Source: Saturnia japonica (Eukaryota > Arthropoda > Insecta > Lepidoptera > Saturniidae). From it: 64,000 nt of DNA. This document shows positions 21,223 through 33,127 of this stretch, in pieces (within the stretch, counting starts at the first letter, position 1; each line of letters starts with the position of its first letter). Position numbers and translations under genes: made by a program. The notes under the pieces are model-generated. The model was not told the DNA's origin, ran no database searches, and saw only the letters and a list, made by a program, of their open reading frames with translations. The stretch spans positions 1,240,001 to 1,304,000 of the forward strand of contig CM065307.1 of assembly GCA_033032175.1 (NCBI GenBank), written 5' to 3'.

Positions 21223-23148
21223 TGTAAATTATCTGGATTATAAAGTTTTGCTACGAGTGAATTATTTCATTGTGTTATTACACATGTGGTGAAAATAAAA
21301 CTTGGGTGAAAGTTTGTATGAAGAACCCATTCATATTTATGCTTTTGGTAAGAAAGGAATAAAAGGGGTTTCATGTTTTTCAAAAACCTTCCCGTAGGCC
21401 GGTACAATAAGGTATGATTTTACTTATTTTTGAAGTTTTATTTGGACCGTTAATGTATCGAATTCATATTGGCATATAATGATAATACCATACAAACAGT
21501 GATAAACCTATCTATGATTTTCTTTTGGTTTGTCGTGTTCCAAAATCAGCCGGTGCATATGCAGTAATATAGCGGGGTGGTAGGGATTGCGACCACAATA
21601 CATATAGTGATAAACCCATCTATGACTTTCTTTTGTTTTTTTTTTTTTGGTATTATATAAATATAGCTATCTATATTATTAAATCTGTAGTCATATCTGT
21701 ATCAAGCTACGACAATGAAAAAAGAGGTCATGTTCCACAGCTTGAGTAGTTTGGTAACAATAATCCCAAAATGTATCCCCATATTTTTCCTTTGAAAATA
21801 AACTATCGATAATGTCGCCAACTATCTATTAAATTACAATCGATTCATTGATACTTAATCTATGTTTACCAACACTACGTTAAGTAGTAAGAGTGTGGTA
21901 TGGTCTATATTGTCTATAGAATTATTGACCTTATTTTTCAAAAAAGTATACAATGATTTCCAAAAGTACTGATTTTTATGCAATTTATTGAAGTGGCAAC
22001 ACTGAGATATCTGAGTGGAACATTATCGATAGCTAAATTGCACCCACCTCTTTAAACATTGACTGTTTTAATTGACCGTTTCAAAGACCTATTTACGTGT
22101 GTATGATGATATAATTAATGTATGTAAATAATTTGGTTTTTTTTAACAGTTGCAAAATAAACATTTTCTTGTCATAACAAGGATGTATGTACCTTTTTAT
22201 ATGTGATATAGGGTATAGATTTGCATGTGTATAACAAAATTAGAATTGTTGTATTCGAATGAAATTTTTTATTACGTATAATCGAGAAATAAAATATAAA
22301 AATTACATAAGTTGTGAAAATGTTTTAGATATTATGTAATTTATCCAGGCGCGGATATAGGATATGGTTTGATGTGTTTGGGGCTATTTGTGTGTGATTT
22401 TACCTACCTTACAGAAAAATCGTTACATGATGGCTAAATGGTTTCGACCGTATTGAATATCGATATGAACTTAGAAATTCGACAAAATAAATCAGAGTGA
22501 TCATGGCATGGAGGGGGTCAGATATTTTTTGGTATCACCTTGGTAGTTATATCAATTTTAAAAGCTACACTTGAGAGCCAGGCTCCATTCCATTTCTTAG
22601 GATGTACACTTAACTTTAATTTGTGTCCTTTCCTAGCCGATGTCTGCTACAGAGCTGGTAATTTTATTTTCGATAGGCACAGAATCGTATAATTGAGACG
22701 TTGTTCTGTTCTATTCTGTTTTTGATGCGCTTTACTAATCTACTGAATTTTGTTGACCATAATATAGTACGGATACATTTCGGATGTATTTCAGTAATCT
22801 AACAACTCTAACTGTCCAAGCGACCTCGACTTCAGAATATTTTATTTTTGGATACTAGAATTTACAATCCATATTCATAAGCTGACAGCATTTTAGCGAT
22901 AACAGAAAACATATTTCATACAACTTCCATGCAAAATTCGCGGCATGAGTAAGCTAATAAAATCTCAGTGAATCTCTGCATCAACACCAATAAAATCCTA
23001 ACCCAATAAAAGTCTCAGCGGCTTAGCCAACATTGTGTTCAGCGACGTAATTCAAAGTGGTCTAACTTTACTTGTGCTTACAATGTATTTTCATTACAAT
23101 TTCAGAACACATTCATTGAGACAAATATCTTCCGTGGATCATTCTGTA
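21223..23148. other. Non-coding stretch with repeat fragments
   Basis: No gene. Around 21510-21610 GGTTTGTCGTGTTCC, AGCCGGTGCATATGCAGTAA and TATAGCGGGGTGGTAGGGAT match the Hel-D element at 36710-36800, so this is a Hel-D fragment. Near 22560-22590 AAAGCTACACTTGAGAGCCA resembles SINE-S2. Confidence 0.5.
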
Positions 23149-23455
23149 GATTCAGCGTGCGTGTGCTGGTTCCTTCGTGTGGCAGAGAGAAGGAAACACG
23201 AGTAGCCCCGGAACTTACGACCCAGGTGTAGGTTTAAGGGGCCCCCTTATAATACACATCAGCGCTCACTTTGACTGCCCGTAATACCCATTCCTGCTAA
23301 ACCAGATTTCGTAAGAGCCTGTTAATGCTGCTTTAGATATCCGTTCTAAAATAGAACTTACTGCAGTTCTCGACAGGCCGAGGTCTTTTAGCAAGTTATA
23401 GAGAGATTTCGCTAGAATACCTCTCGCTCCCACTTCTACCGCATAGAAATAACTT
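23149..23455 (-). mobile_element. Endonuclease-type LINE tail, copy 2
   Basis: Matches 13978-14280 (3' sequence and the last 60 or so codons of the endonuclease frame). It carries several substitutions and is truncated sooner. Too short to code. Confidence 0.75.
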
Positions 23456-23759
23456 GTACGTTTTTTAGCGACTTGTTACTAGAGTCCAGAAATCCAGAAT
23501 AATGGTGACTTCAGGGAAAATAATTATAGGATTCGATATACGGTCAATCGGACAGTCGAAGTTTCATAAATGAACATTCGGATATACGTACATTGACCGA
23601 TCCAGACAAAAATTCTCATAGTAAAGCATTATGGCAGCTTCTCACCGTGTTTAGCGTCTTGAACATTCATAACTTTAATAATCATATCGTCCTTTTTTTA
23701 TTAAAGGCAAGAAATACAGGTAAGTACAGTTACATTTATTTGGAGACATATCTCTACTT
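23456..23759. other. Non-coding stretch
   Basis: No gene or repeat recognised. Confidence 0.4.
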
Positions 23760-23930
23760 GGAGTAGTCTGGCTTTTAGAATAGCTCCACCCTACAGTAAT
23801 TCGCAGCCAAATAACCTCGTGTCGTATTTCTTTGGTCAGTAAGGTTTCCAGAATTCCTTAGGGTAGGAGATTTCAAGTTCGACAAAGCAGTACCTATACT
23901 TTTATACCTTTTCTTTTTTCCTATCAACCG
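23760..23930 (+). repeat. Dispersed repeat R-K, copy 1
   Basis: Shares with 55800-55965 the phrases CCAAATAACCT-GTG, GTCAGTAAGGTTTCCAGA and CCGTATGCTTxxTTGCCAA. A short related piece is at 49355-49390. Probably a LINE 3' tail; class not certain. Confidence 0.5.
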
Positions 23931-24543
23931 TATGCTTGATTGCCAAGTTTGTAGTACCTATAAAAAACGAATAAAATAACAATAACTCCAAAAAAGTTAT
24001 CAGGAGTACCAAAAACATGATGAAATTAGCCATCTTTTTTTATTGTTGTTAAATAATTGAACTCCACAATACGGTCAAACAATAGTTCATTAGTCTATCT
24101 GCATCACTCTTTGAAAGTTTTCTAAGTTTTTTTTAAGTTTTCATGTTCTATTACGCAATATAGGAAAACATATTTTACGGCTTTCTACTGTTAATATGAA
24201 GCTAGTCAATAATTTCAATGTCACAGTTGACCCACAAGCGGTAACGGTCGCGTGACATGACAAATCACGTCTTTACATTCTATAGGTAAATAACCGTGAC
24301 TTGCTTTTATTTTTAACTAGTTCAACTAAGGTTGTCAAGTATTACATAAAATATTGTAACAAATTATAAATTATCGGATAGCTAAAAATCAAATATTCCA
24401 ATTCAATTCAATTCAATTCTAAAATTCAATTGAACCTCTGAGAAAAACTCCTTGCCATTGACAAAAGATTATGCTAAAGATTAGCTTGTATTTCCTGCTG
24501 CGAAGATTTGACAAATATTATAAAATTAATGTGTTAGTGAAAA
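23931..24543. other. Non-coding stretch
   Basis: AT-rich. Contains a short AATTC tandem run at about 24398-24418. No gene recognised. Confidence 0.45.
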
Positions 24544-24903
24544 TCTATATATTAATACGTGAAGCAAAATCTTTCTACCCCTTTTTAAGCGTATTGCGTG
24601 CACGGAAGACCGTGAGATTTGGCATGGTTAAAGTTTATATGGCTAAGGAGTGCAGAAAGCTAAAAATTTTCTATAATATCTGTTACAAAAATTACATTAA
24701 ATAAATTAATATTGCGAATCTTAACCCGACAAGTGCCATTGAACTTAGACCCCCCCAAATATTGACATTGTCACTTAACTAAAAGTGATAGCAAGTGATG
24801 TAGATAATACTCATTGTTTAGGTTAATATTGTAAATATCAAACAGAAAATAGTCTATTACCAAAAAGTCGCTGGTCGAATTTCGAGGTTAGGGCGATCGC
24901 TAG
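24544..24903 (+). mobile_element. Hel-A copy 4 (complete)
   Basis: A|TCTATATATTAATACG start and GGGCGATCGCTAG|T end, 360 bp. All internal landmarks are present. Confidence 0.82.
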
Positions 24904-25349
24904 TAATAATAATTAAAACAATTTTTTCATTATGAATGGCTATATTTCACTACATCTAAAAGGCGCGATCTATTAGCAATGTGTTTAACTACCATGACAG
25001 TGCTGTTAATTACATGAAATAAAATCTATATTGCGCTAAATAATCGCACAAATCAACTAATATTACTTATCAGATAGATTCGTGATGATGAATTTTTACC
25101 ATAGCTGTGAAAACAACAATTTTAAATTCACATAATATGAAGTTATATATGAAATGGGTTTTCTTTATTCTTTAATAACTCTTAAACCATTGGCATATGA
25201 CACTTAAGTTTAATGTTCATTTTGAAAGATGTAACTGAAGTTTGCAGAGAAAATGTCGTGAGGATCGGTCGATCAATGTACGAGTATTTTGTAACAAGGA
25301 TAATGTTTTATTAGTAGTTAAAATCACATTTAAACAGAAGGCTGGCTAT
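24904..25349. other. Non-coding stretch
   Basis: AT-rich; nothing recognised. Confidence 0.45.
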
Positions 25350-25917
25350 GCATTAATTCGAGGAACAAGTTTCAAGAATTTAGTATTTTAACTTTGCGCT
25401 CCCAATATATCTTTAATAATTTAATGTATGTTTGTAAAAACTTAGACAAGCTGGACTTTGTTAAAGATCAGCAAAATGTTAATACTAGAAATAGTGAAAA
25501 TTAGTCGTACCGTGATTTAGACTTAGTAAGATTAATAAAAAAAAAATTAGGTAATAGTGTTAGGTTCTTTAACAAGATCTCGAAGCACATTACTGATTTG
25601 CCGGACAACAAGTTCAAGGAGCATGTGAAGCAGGTTTTACTGTCAAAAAGCTATTATAGGGTGGATCATTATGTGAATGATAGTGATGTCTGGAAGTTAC
25701 TCCCTGTCTGTGAATCCACTAAATTATTATTATTGTACCTGTTATATTAACATTTGTACAGTTAACAGACAAAAACATACACCCGATCGAGTTTCTTATT
25801 GGTTCTTCTCGATGTCTGGGATATTTTCCGAACCGGTGGTAGTGTTTTGACGTCCATAAATGCCTTCTTAGAGCCTAAATTGAATAAAGAGTATTTTAAT
25901 TTGATTTGATTTGATTA
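25350..25917 (+). mobile_element. Jockey/CR1-like LINE 3' end, copy 1
   Basis: Holds the last codons of the reverse transcriptase ORF (25559-25750) and a 3' UTR with CGAGTTTCTTATTGGTTCTTC, GATGTCTGGGATATTTTCC, GAACCGG and ATTGAATAAAG, ending in TTTGATTTGATTTGAT. Related tails are at 37715, 51880 (inverted) and 63868 (inverted). Confidence 0.75.
25559..25750 (+). pseudogene. LINE reverse-transcriptase C-terminal fragment
   Basis: A 63-codon open stretch without a start codon: VRFFNKISKHITDLPDNKFK, then EHVKQVLLSKSYYRVDHYVN, then DSDVWKLLP. The pattern (F/Y)NK(I/L)P...LP..KFK..VK..LL.K.YY....(Y/F)(V/L)ND is the end of Jockey/CR1-type ORF2. The minus-strand copy at 52052-52327 shares it. Truncated at the 5' side, with stops upstream. 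Confidence 0.72.
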
Positions 25918-26439
25918 CCTCGTGTTTGCTCAAGAGTTGGACAACCCTAAAAAAGCAGTCCAGTACTTGTCGATCATATCGTTAGCATATTTCAACATTA
26001 TACTTTCGTGTTTTATTATTTATTCATATTAATTTTTTCTTTTTTATATCAAAGTTCCATTATTTATGACTTCTTTAATTACTTTAGATATTATTTTCAG
26101 ATTTGATTTGATGAAAAACTAATTTTAAACGTGATTTCCTTTGTCACGCAACCTTGTGAAAACAAACAGTTATGTTTTTAGGTTTATTTCGGAATGTAGA
26201 CAAAGAAAAAACGAGCGATCCTTACAGTAGTCGCATATGATGTGTAACGTCTCACATAATATAGTTTACACATCAATTAGTTTATATAACAGCACACTTT
26301 ATACATAACAGTGTAGATTAAGCGCACAGTTGATGCTTTCTCCTTCTCTATTTCCCTTTCTCTTTCTCGTCACCTACACACACACTGTTGGCTGACAATA
26401 CCAATCTCTTGGAAAATGTTTTAGTATCATCTGAAGGCC
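25918..26439. other. Non-coding stretch
   Basis: AT-rich; no gene recognised. A pyrimidine-rich block (CT-rich) lies at about 26340-26370. Confidence 0.4.
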
Positions 26440-26730
26440 AACTCTACCACCGCGCACGCTCTTTGGTCAAATCAAAAAAAATTCGCGCGGTTTCTCGGCT
26501 TGCTGATACGCACTTCCGTCCCTTTTCATGAAATCACCAGCACAGGTTGCAGGAAAACAAGAAGAGCACAATATTACAGAGATTCTAGTAAAATCCAAGA
26601 GTAAGGAATGGTGACTGCAAAAGTATGTATATTTATCGACATCTGGAAGAAGGCTGCGACGCGTCGTATCGGTTATATGCTTCGGTGGACCTGGGGAACG
26701 CGAGGTAAACACAAACACGCGCATATCTAA
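26440..26730. other. Compositional island, possible exon or regulatory patch
   Basis: Less AT-rich, CpG-containing, not matched elsewhere. An 85-codon frame on the minus strand (26467-26724) and a 23-codon frame on the plus strand (from ATG 26528, MKSPAQVAGKQEEHN) both read through part of it. GCGAG|GTAAAC near 26704 would serve as a splice donor. I recognise no protein. Confidence 0.3.
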
Positions 26731-26871
26731 CTTCTTTATTCATCAGGTATGCTTCTTTTCAAATTCCTATCTAGCTTATAATGTTTACTGAAATTAAGGT
26801 GTTGATTTTCACTTAATTCAATTAAGTTTACTTATCAATTTTTGTGCGGATTTCTCGGATCCCTAAGTTCA

Positions 26872-27303
26872 TCTACACAATCAATTGTAAATTTGTAATG
26901 TCAAAAATAACAGCTTTTTACTATACGTATATGAAAGTATATGAGATAACCATAACAAAAAACAAAAAAATTGTCTTTGTCTGTCTGTTTGTTCCAAGTA
27001 ATCTTAGAAACGGTTGGACCAAGTTCCGCGCAAATTAAAAATAAAAAACTGGTCATGGTGAATCAATTCGGGCGCTTAAATGGATTATACTGAGTAAACC
27101 ATAAGAGATATAGCAAATTAATATACTACATAATTGTAGATCTTCAAAAAGACTTACAAAAAGTCAGTGAGAGAGAGAGAGCATAATATGTCTATTTTCT
27201 AACGATCACCCACAATAAGCGGGAGTGGGAGTAACACTATTTGCGCGTGTGCCCGATCGACTGCGTTCTGATTTCACGCGAACGCAGCCACGGACACAGC
27301 TAG
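26872..27303 (+). mobile_element. Hel-B copy (complete ends)
   Basis: A|TCTACACAATCAATTG start (diverged) and CACGGACACAGCTAG|T end; 432 bp. Includes a GA-dinucleotide run near 27169-27181. Confidence 0.72.
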
Positions 27304-27808
27304 TATACATATCAATCTCAATAATATATACCTTATGCTGTTTTATCTCTTTGCCTGAATGTAGCAGAGTTTATAGAATACAAAAACACATTTTTATTTA
27401 TCCCAGCGCTGATCATTTTCGTACCATAAATCAACACAATGAATACTGTAGTTTCGGGTAAAAACATTTCTCGTGTGCCGTATGACCGGCATTCATTTGT
27501 CCCGGGGAACTCTGGAAGTAGAATTAATCGACCCATTTTACCGGGGAACTAGTGTCCGGGATTAATGCATCTAGTAATTTGGAGTTTATGAATTTGTGTC
27601 CGTCTGTTTTTGTTCGTTTCAAACAGTTTCGGTTGTTATGATTTATAGTGGGGCTAGGTGGGGTGGGGTTTTAGAGAGGCCCCGCGGTTATTATGATAGG
27701 ATGTTTACGACCGTGTACTCTTCTTTATAAGTTTATCTTTCGTTAGGCAGAGTTTTTATAATTTAGGCAATATAACAACATTTCGTCAGATATATTTAAA
27801 AAAATCGA
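27304..27808. other. Unrecognised segment
   Basis: Contains two CCGGGGAACT words at about 27501 and 27541. A 67-codon minus frame (27333-27536) has no recognisable product. Confidence 0.35.
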
Positions 27809-28524
27809 TCTATACAATATACCATAATAAAGCCTACATTATAAAGCTGAAGAGTTTGTTTGTTTAGTTGAAGGCGCTAATCTCGGGAAATACTGATTGG
27901 AATGGAAAAAATAGTTTAGTGTTGGATAGCCCATTTTTCGAGGAAGGCTATATAACATCACGCTACGACCAATAGGAGCGGAGCATCAATGAAAAATGTT
28001 GCAAAAACAGAGAAAATTTATTCCTTTTGATAGTTTCCACTATGTGCGCTGCGTAAATGGTTAAAGTTACGCAACAATGATCTGTGCCGGAATTATTTTA
28101 TTAAAAAGTTCTAAAAAAAGTCCGCGATATCTTTTGAAATTGACGCAATATAACCATTTTTATGGTAATAAAATTTGTTCTAAAATATTGCATTATTTAC
28201 AAAGGTGTTTTTATAAATATAGTATTAATACTTATCGAAATACATATATTATTCATTACAAGCATTTAATTTTGTACAAAAATGATCTTTACACCAATTG
28301 ATTTCAATGAATATCTTAGGAGATATCATAGTTTTAAAATAACTCCGCAACAAAATAATAATCAAGTACCACCACACGTGCATTTTAGCGGTTGGCGGGC
28401 GGCACCTATAAATTGTATTGTAGGTGCCTACGACAATTTTTATTTGTCTCCGCCTACGTATCACTCTCTTTAACCCTCCCTCTCTCTCTCATATGACGCA
28501 AACATAGTTGCGCGGGTCAGCTAG
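27809..28524 (+). mobile_element. Helitron-like element, family Hel-C (716 bp)
   Basis: A|TCTATACAATATACC start and GCGCGGGTCAGCTAG|T end. The body has AAAGCTGAAGAGTTTGTTTG, TTCGAGGAAGGCTATATAAC, ACGACCAATAGGAGCGGAGC and GTTAAAGTTACGCAACAATG, a phrase set that I associate with a common lepidopteran repeat. A CT-rich microsatellite precedes the end. The frames at 28077-28473 are inside the element and not recognisable. Confidence 0.68.
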
Positions 28525-28525
28525 T

Positions 28526-29010
28526 AATACAATAAAGCAGAATAATTTTCGTGTTTACTTGTTTGTTTAAACACGACAATCTCTGGAACTACCAGTCGGA
28601 TTCACAGAACTCTTTTTGTATATGATAGCCAGATTTATGAGAAATAGTATAGGCTATCTAGCATTAAGAAACACCCCTCAGCTAGCTTTGAATATTGAGT
28701 TTTGTAAAGCAAGTCGGAAGACGAAGCGCTTCCAAACTTCTTTATCCGCTTGCGCTGGCGTAATTGTTAATGGTACTTAAGTATAATGTTCTACAAAAAT
28801 ATTGATCTTTAGTACATCTAACCAAAAGATTAATATATCATATGCCTATCTCTTATACATAAGCTATAATCAGACATATTGCAACAAAAAAAAAAAAAGT
28901 GATAAATGATCATTATTATTAAACATAGCATATTAATCCTTACGAATTAAAGTTCCTTTGTCATAAGGACGATATTATGAAGATAAACTTTGCCCTTTAT
29001 AGTATCGTAT
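28526..29010 (+). repeat. Dispersed repeat R-F, copy 2
   Basis: Matches 4571-5016 over most of its length (see the landmarks there). It carries an extra 60-bp piece around 28700-28760 (GGAAGACGAAGCGCTTCC region). It starts directly after the Hel-C end. Confidence 0.65.
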
Positions 29011-29050
29011 TTATATAGTATCGAATTATCAGTCATTGATTTATTTCAAA

Positions 29051-29504
29051 CTAGCTGTGCTCGTGGCTTCGCTCACGTGGAATACAGAATGCCATCAACC
29101 GGGCACATGCACGAATCTTGCTTCCTTTCACCCGGTAAAAAAAAAAATTTAATGTCTACAATTATGTAGTATAATAATTTGATATATTATATCTTATGGT
29201 TTACTCAGCGTAAGCCATATAAGTTCCCCAAAATCGTCCTTTTTCCGAATAGTTTTTATTTGCGCGGAACATTAATTCTTTTTCTACAATAAAAGTAGCC
29301 TAAGTTAGTCCTTATAATATCAGCTATCTGTAAGTGAGAGTCCGTCAAAATCGGTTCAAACGTTTTGGAGATTACCTGGAACGAACAGGTAGACACAATT
29401 TTTTTGTTGTTATAAGTACCGTATATATTTTCATACGCATTTAGTAAATAAATGCTGTTATTTTTACATTACAAACAGACAATTCTATTTTATTTATTTG
29501 TATA
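29051..29504 (-). mobile_element. Hel-B copy
   Basis: Inverted: CTAG at 29051 with GCTGTGCTCGTGGCTTCGCTC, and the inverted start ATTTTATTTATTTGTATA at 29487-29504 (terminal TC lost). 454 bp. Confidence 0.72.
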
Positions 29505-29848
29505 AAAAAGGTAAGTTCCAAAACATAAATTTTAGCAAGCAAACAGTAAGAACTGCTAACTTCAAGATAACAGAAATAACTTCCCATCACGTACACCCTA
29601 AAAAAATATAAACACCATCGCTCCTACTTTAATGAAACATGACAAGCTATTTCAGCGGTTTCCTTCTTTATCCGTTATCAATCATTTTTCTTCCCCCACC
29701 CCTTACCCCCGTTTTACTAAGGTAATAAAAGTTGAAGCCTCTTTTTCACAATTCATTATTTACATTTACCCTGTTCTGTCACATTGTATTTACACTGTAC
29801 CTGATTGTGGTATGTTGTTGATATTACGAGTAAACGATTTTAAAAATA

Positions 29849-30210
29849 TCTATATATTAATACGTGAAGCAAAAACTTTCGGTACCTTTTTAAGATTATT
29901 GCGTGAACGGAAGTCTGTAAGATTTGGCATGGTTAAATTTTATATGGAGTCCTCCATATTTAGCAGAAAGCTAAAATTGATCTATGATATCGGTTACTAA
30001 TATATTAAATTAAATAAATTAATATTGCAAATCCTAAACCGACGAGTGCCATTGAAATTAGACCCCCCAAAATATTGACATTGTCACTCAATGAAAAGTG
30101 ACAGCAAGTGATATAGATAATACTCATTGTTTAGGTTCATGAATACTTCAAATGTCAAACAGAAAATAGTCTATAATCAAAAGACTCTTTGAGCTTAAGG
30201 CGATCGCTAG
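29849..30210 (+). mobile_element. Hel-A copy 5 (complete)
   Basis: A|TCTATATATTAATACG start and GGCGATCGCTAG|T end, 362 bp. Confidence 0.82.
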
Positions 30211-30432
30211 TAAAATAAAATGGACATACAATTTCCTTTACGGTCATATAATTCCAAATTAAGCTTAACATTTATTGTTGTAACTAAACAGCTGATAAGC
30301 CATACAAATAGATATTTAACATCCAGACGTACTACTGAAAATAAAACTTTGTTAAGTAATACAAAGGTCAATTATATAGTGTACTGTTGCTTTTCTAATA
30401 TATATGTATGTATATGTTTTTATGGATATTCA

Positions 30433-30615
30433 GCCTTAACTTTTTTGTTTAGGAATCGATTTGGATGATTCTTTTTTTGTTGGATAGGGGATACCTCAAG
30501 AGTCATCTTATTTTAATTTCATTGACATTGGATCTTCAACTTCGAAGATACTTATGGGAACTCTTCAAAATTATTGAAGTTGATTTTCTTTTTTGTTAAA
30601 AATTTTCTTGTTTAT
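30433..30615 (+). repeat. Dispersed repeat R-H, copy 1
   Basis: Matches 59215-59415: GATTTGGATGAT, TTGTTGGATAGGGGATA, CTCAAGA, TTTTAATTTCATTG, TTCGAAGATAC, GAACTCTT and ATTGAAGTT in order. Class unknown. The DD41D transposon lies about 140 bp downstream. Confidence 0.62.
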
Positions 30616-30756
30616 TTAACATACTATTATATTTATGTATTTACTTTTAATTGCTTTTCTAGTTTGTGTTTGTTCATTTTTGTTATTTTTTATTTATTTA
30701 TTTTCTTATTGCAATACCGATAAAAAAAAAATCCACATTACCGCTGGTTAGATGTA

Positions 30757-30788
30757 CAAGGTGTCCAGAAAGGGTATCGGGTATTTGT
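30757..30788. repeat. DD41D element left terminal inverted repeat
   Basis: 32 of 32 bases match the inverted right end; starts CAAGGTGTCC just inside a TA. Confidence 0.95.
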
Positions 30789-30863
30789 AAGTTCAATGAA
30801 ACAAAAATTATTTGTATGCAATAAAAAAGTTTATTGTTTATTATTAGCATATGAATTGGAGAA

Positions 30864-31943
30864 TTATTTGGAAAAGATGATGTTATCCAAATGATGACCG
30901 TTACGTTGCTGGCACTCTTCTAAACGGAAACGAAGATTGGCGATAACACGTTGACACATAGCTATCGATATTGCTGCCATTTCTGACCTGATGTTTTGCT
31001 TTAACTGGGTTAGATTCGTCGGATTGTTTTGATAAACCTTACTTTTAAGGTATCCCCATGCAAAATAGTCAAGCGGACTAAGGTCGGGGCTTCTGGGAGG
31101 CCAGTTGATGTTACCCCTTCGCGAAATGACTTTATTAGGGAATAATTCGTTAACAACTTCCATTGAGTCATTTGAGGTATGGCAAGTGGCCCCATCTTGC
31201 TGGAACCACGTTCTTGAGTTGAAACCTGCAAACTCCTGCAACTCTGGGACCAAAAAATTTCACAACACAACGCAATAACGATCACTATTCACATTAATTG
31301 CTCGGCCTCGTTGATCTTCATGAAAATAAGGACCAATTATGCCTTTAGCAGACATAGCGGCCCAAACAACGACCTTTGGGCTATGCAGGGGTCGTTCATG
31401 CTTTCGTCTCGGATTCTCCACTGCCCAGTACCGACAATTCTGCTTATTAACATGACCATTCAGGTGAAAATTTGCTTCGTCACTGAACAGTATGTTGTTA
31501 AAGTTGTTAAATCGCTGCAGCATTTCGTTCGCAAAATTCAGTCGATTAGCGTAGTCCGTATCCTTCAATTCTTGAACCAATTGAATTTTATAGGCTTTTA
31601 GATGTAAGTCTTTCTTTAAAATCGAATGTAAAGACGATTTTTTGATGTTCAACGCTTGGCTTCGCTTTCGTATGGATAAAGACGGATTTTGACGAACCGA
31701 CGCCTCAACTTCTTCGATTGTTTCTTCATCGCGAACTGAACGAGGACGACCAGAGTTTTGAATTTTAACTGTCGCACCTGTATTCTCGAACATCCTGATC
31801 CATTTCCTAATGCTATCGTCACTTGGCGCGTGGCGTGTACGATATTCCGCACGATAGAGACGTTGAGCAGTCACTATTGAATCACCATTACGATAATACG
31901 CTCGTACGCAAAATGCGCGATGCGTCCCCGAGTACTGTTCCAT
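30864..31943 (-). pseudogene. Tc1/mariner superfamily transposase, DD41D, one nonsense codon
   Basis: About 358 codons from MEQYSGTHRAF to DNIIFSK, the expected size. A TGA at 31260-31262 splits it into 227 and 129 codon parts in the same frame; the plus strand reads TCA, consistent with a C-to-T change at a former CGA. The N-terminal third has two helix-turn-helix regions (YRNGDSIVTAQRLY; SIRKRSQALNIKKSSLHSIL) around GRPRSV. The catalytic Asp residues are in FSDEANFHL, FQQDGATCH and SPLDYFAWG. There are 41 residues between the second and third, which places it in the DD41D group rather than DD34D mariner. WAAMSAKGIIGP and WPPRSPDLSP are also family-typical. The enzyme would cut and paste the element at TA sites. 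This copy is probably inactive because of the stop. Confidence 0.95.
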
Positions 31944-32027
31944 CGTGACTAAAACTCCACAAAATGGCGTACGCCACGAACCCCTCCCCGCACCCTTTAG
32001 ACGCCCCGTTTCGAATATGGCGCGAAA

Positions 32028-32059
32028 ACAAATACCCGATACCCTTTCTGGACACCTTG
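32028..32059. repeat. DD41D element right terminal inverted repeat
   Basis: Perfect inverted copy of 30757-30788, followed by TA. Confidence 0.95.
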
Positions 32060-33127
32060 TACTTGTGCAATAAAGTATTCATTCAATCATTCAACAATAT
32101 CAAAATTGGGAAATGAATTTCACGATTAGTAGTTAGTCTAGGAAAAAAATTTCTTTATAAATAAATATTTACAATGTTGAGCGTTAGGAAAAGTTCATTA
32201 TAGTGACTGTTGTAAATAATTTCAGGCCGTAGCTATGTACATTTTAGAACTAATTTCTAGATTTACTTAGTAAAAAATGCTATTTGTTTATTACTTGACT
32301 AAACTTTTTGACAATATATATGTGGGATGATGGCAAAAGGCTAGATGCCGAATTAAAAAAAAGAAACTCGCGTCGAAAATAAGATAGGTGGCGACACGGG
32401 AGATGGGAATGAATGACGTTTGGGTTAAGACGATGTTTTGTAACTGTTGTAAGGTTGTAATTTTATTAAGTATTGTTTGTGTATTCCTGTAGTAATGACG
32501 TTTTCCAGTTAATTAGTGTTTTTGCTTTGTCTACACCCCACATAAATATTTATATTTTTACAAAAACGTACCATTGCTACATATCAAAGGCGTATGTATG
32601 TGTGTATATATACTCGTACAAGTACTTATTAGTTAATTTTAATTGGAATTTAAACTAATATTTCTACAAATTCTCTGAATTTCGTCACACTATCACTAAT
32701 AATGTCATTTACCTGAGAAAATGCATTGACATTGTGAGAAATGATGTTATAACTTAAAATCATGTTTTATATTCATTAAAAATACTCTGAAAATATGTTT
32801 TTATTTTTCCAGCGAGGCTCTGAATCTCGTTTCAATATCGTCCAAACTTCGGTCCTCGGAATACCATACATTGTTTCCTTGGCCAATACATTTTTATCTT
32901 TACTCACTATAGTAAAGAATAGGGCTGACCCAAAATAATGTTACCGTGGAATAATAAGAAAAAAGTCCTTAACTTTAATAGACATAACATTTTATTAAAT
33001 TACTCCCTCTAAGTCACTGTCTATGAACAATTGAAAATATTAATACAAAGGTAGTTGAAAGATTCAGAGATAAGATGTTTATTCTTGCTTATCCTGACGG
33101 TAGTACTTTGAAGAATTTTATTGTTAA
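32060..33127. other. Non-coding stretch
   Basis: AT-rich; no recognised gene. A (TAAAG)TATTCATTCAATCATTCA phrase just after the transposon is typical of a LINE tail, but the rest was not matched. Confidence 0.4.

Larger units (their letters stand above)
30757..32059 (-). mobile_element. DD41D mariner-type transposon, nearly intact
   Basis: A 1303-bp element with 32-bp terminal inverted repeats that match perfectly (outer ends CAAGGTGTCCAGAAAGGG), flanked by TA at 30755-30756 and 32060-32061. It carries a single transposase gene on the minus strand with one nonsense codon. Perfect ends and an almost open gene point to a recent insertion. The two flanks read as continuous once the element and one TA are taken out. 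Confidence 0.95.
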
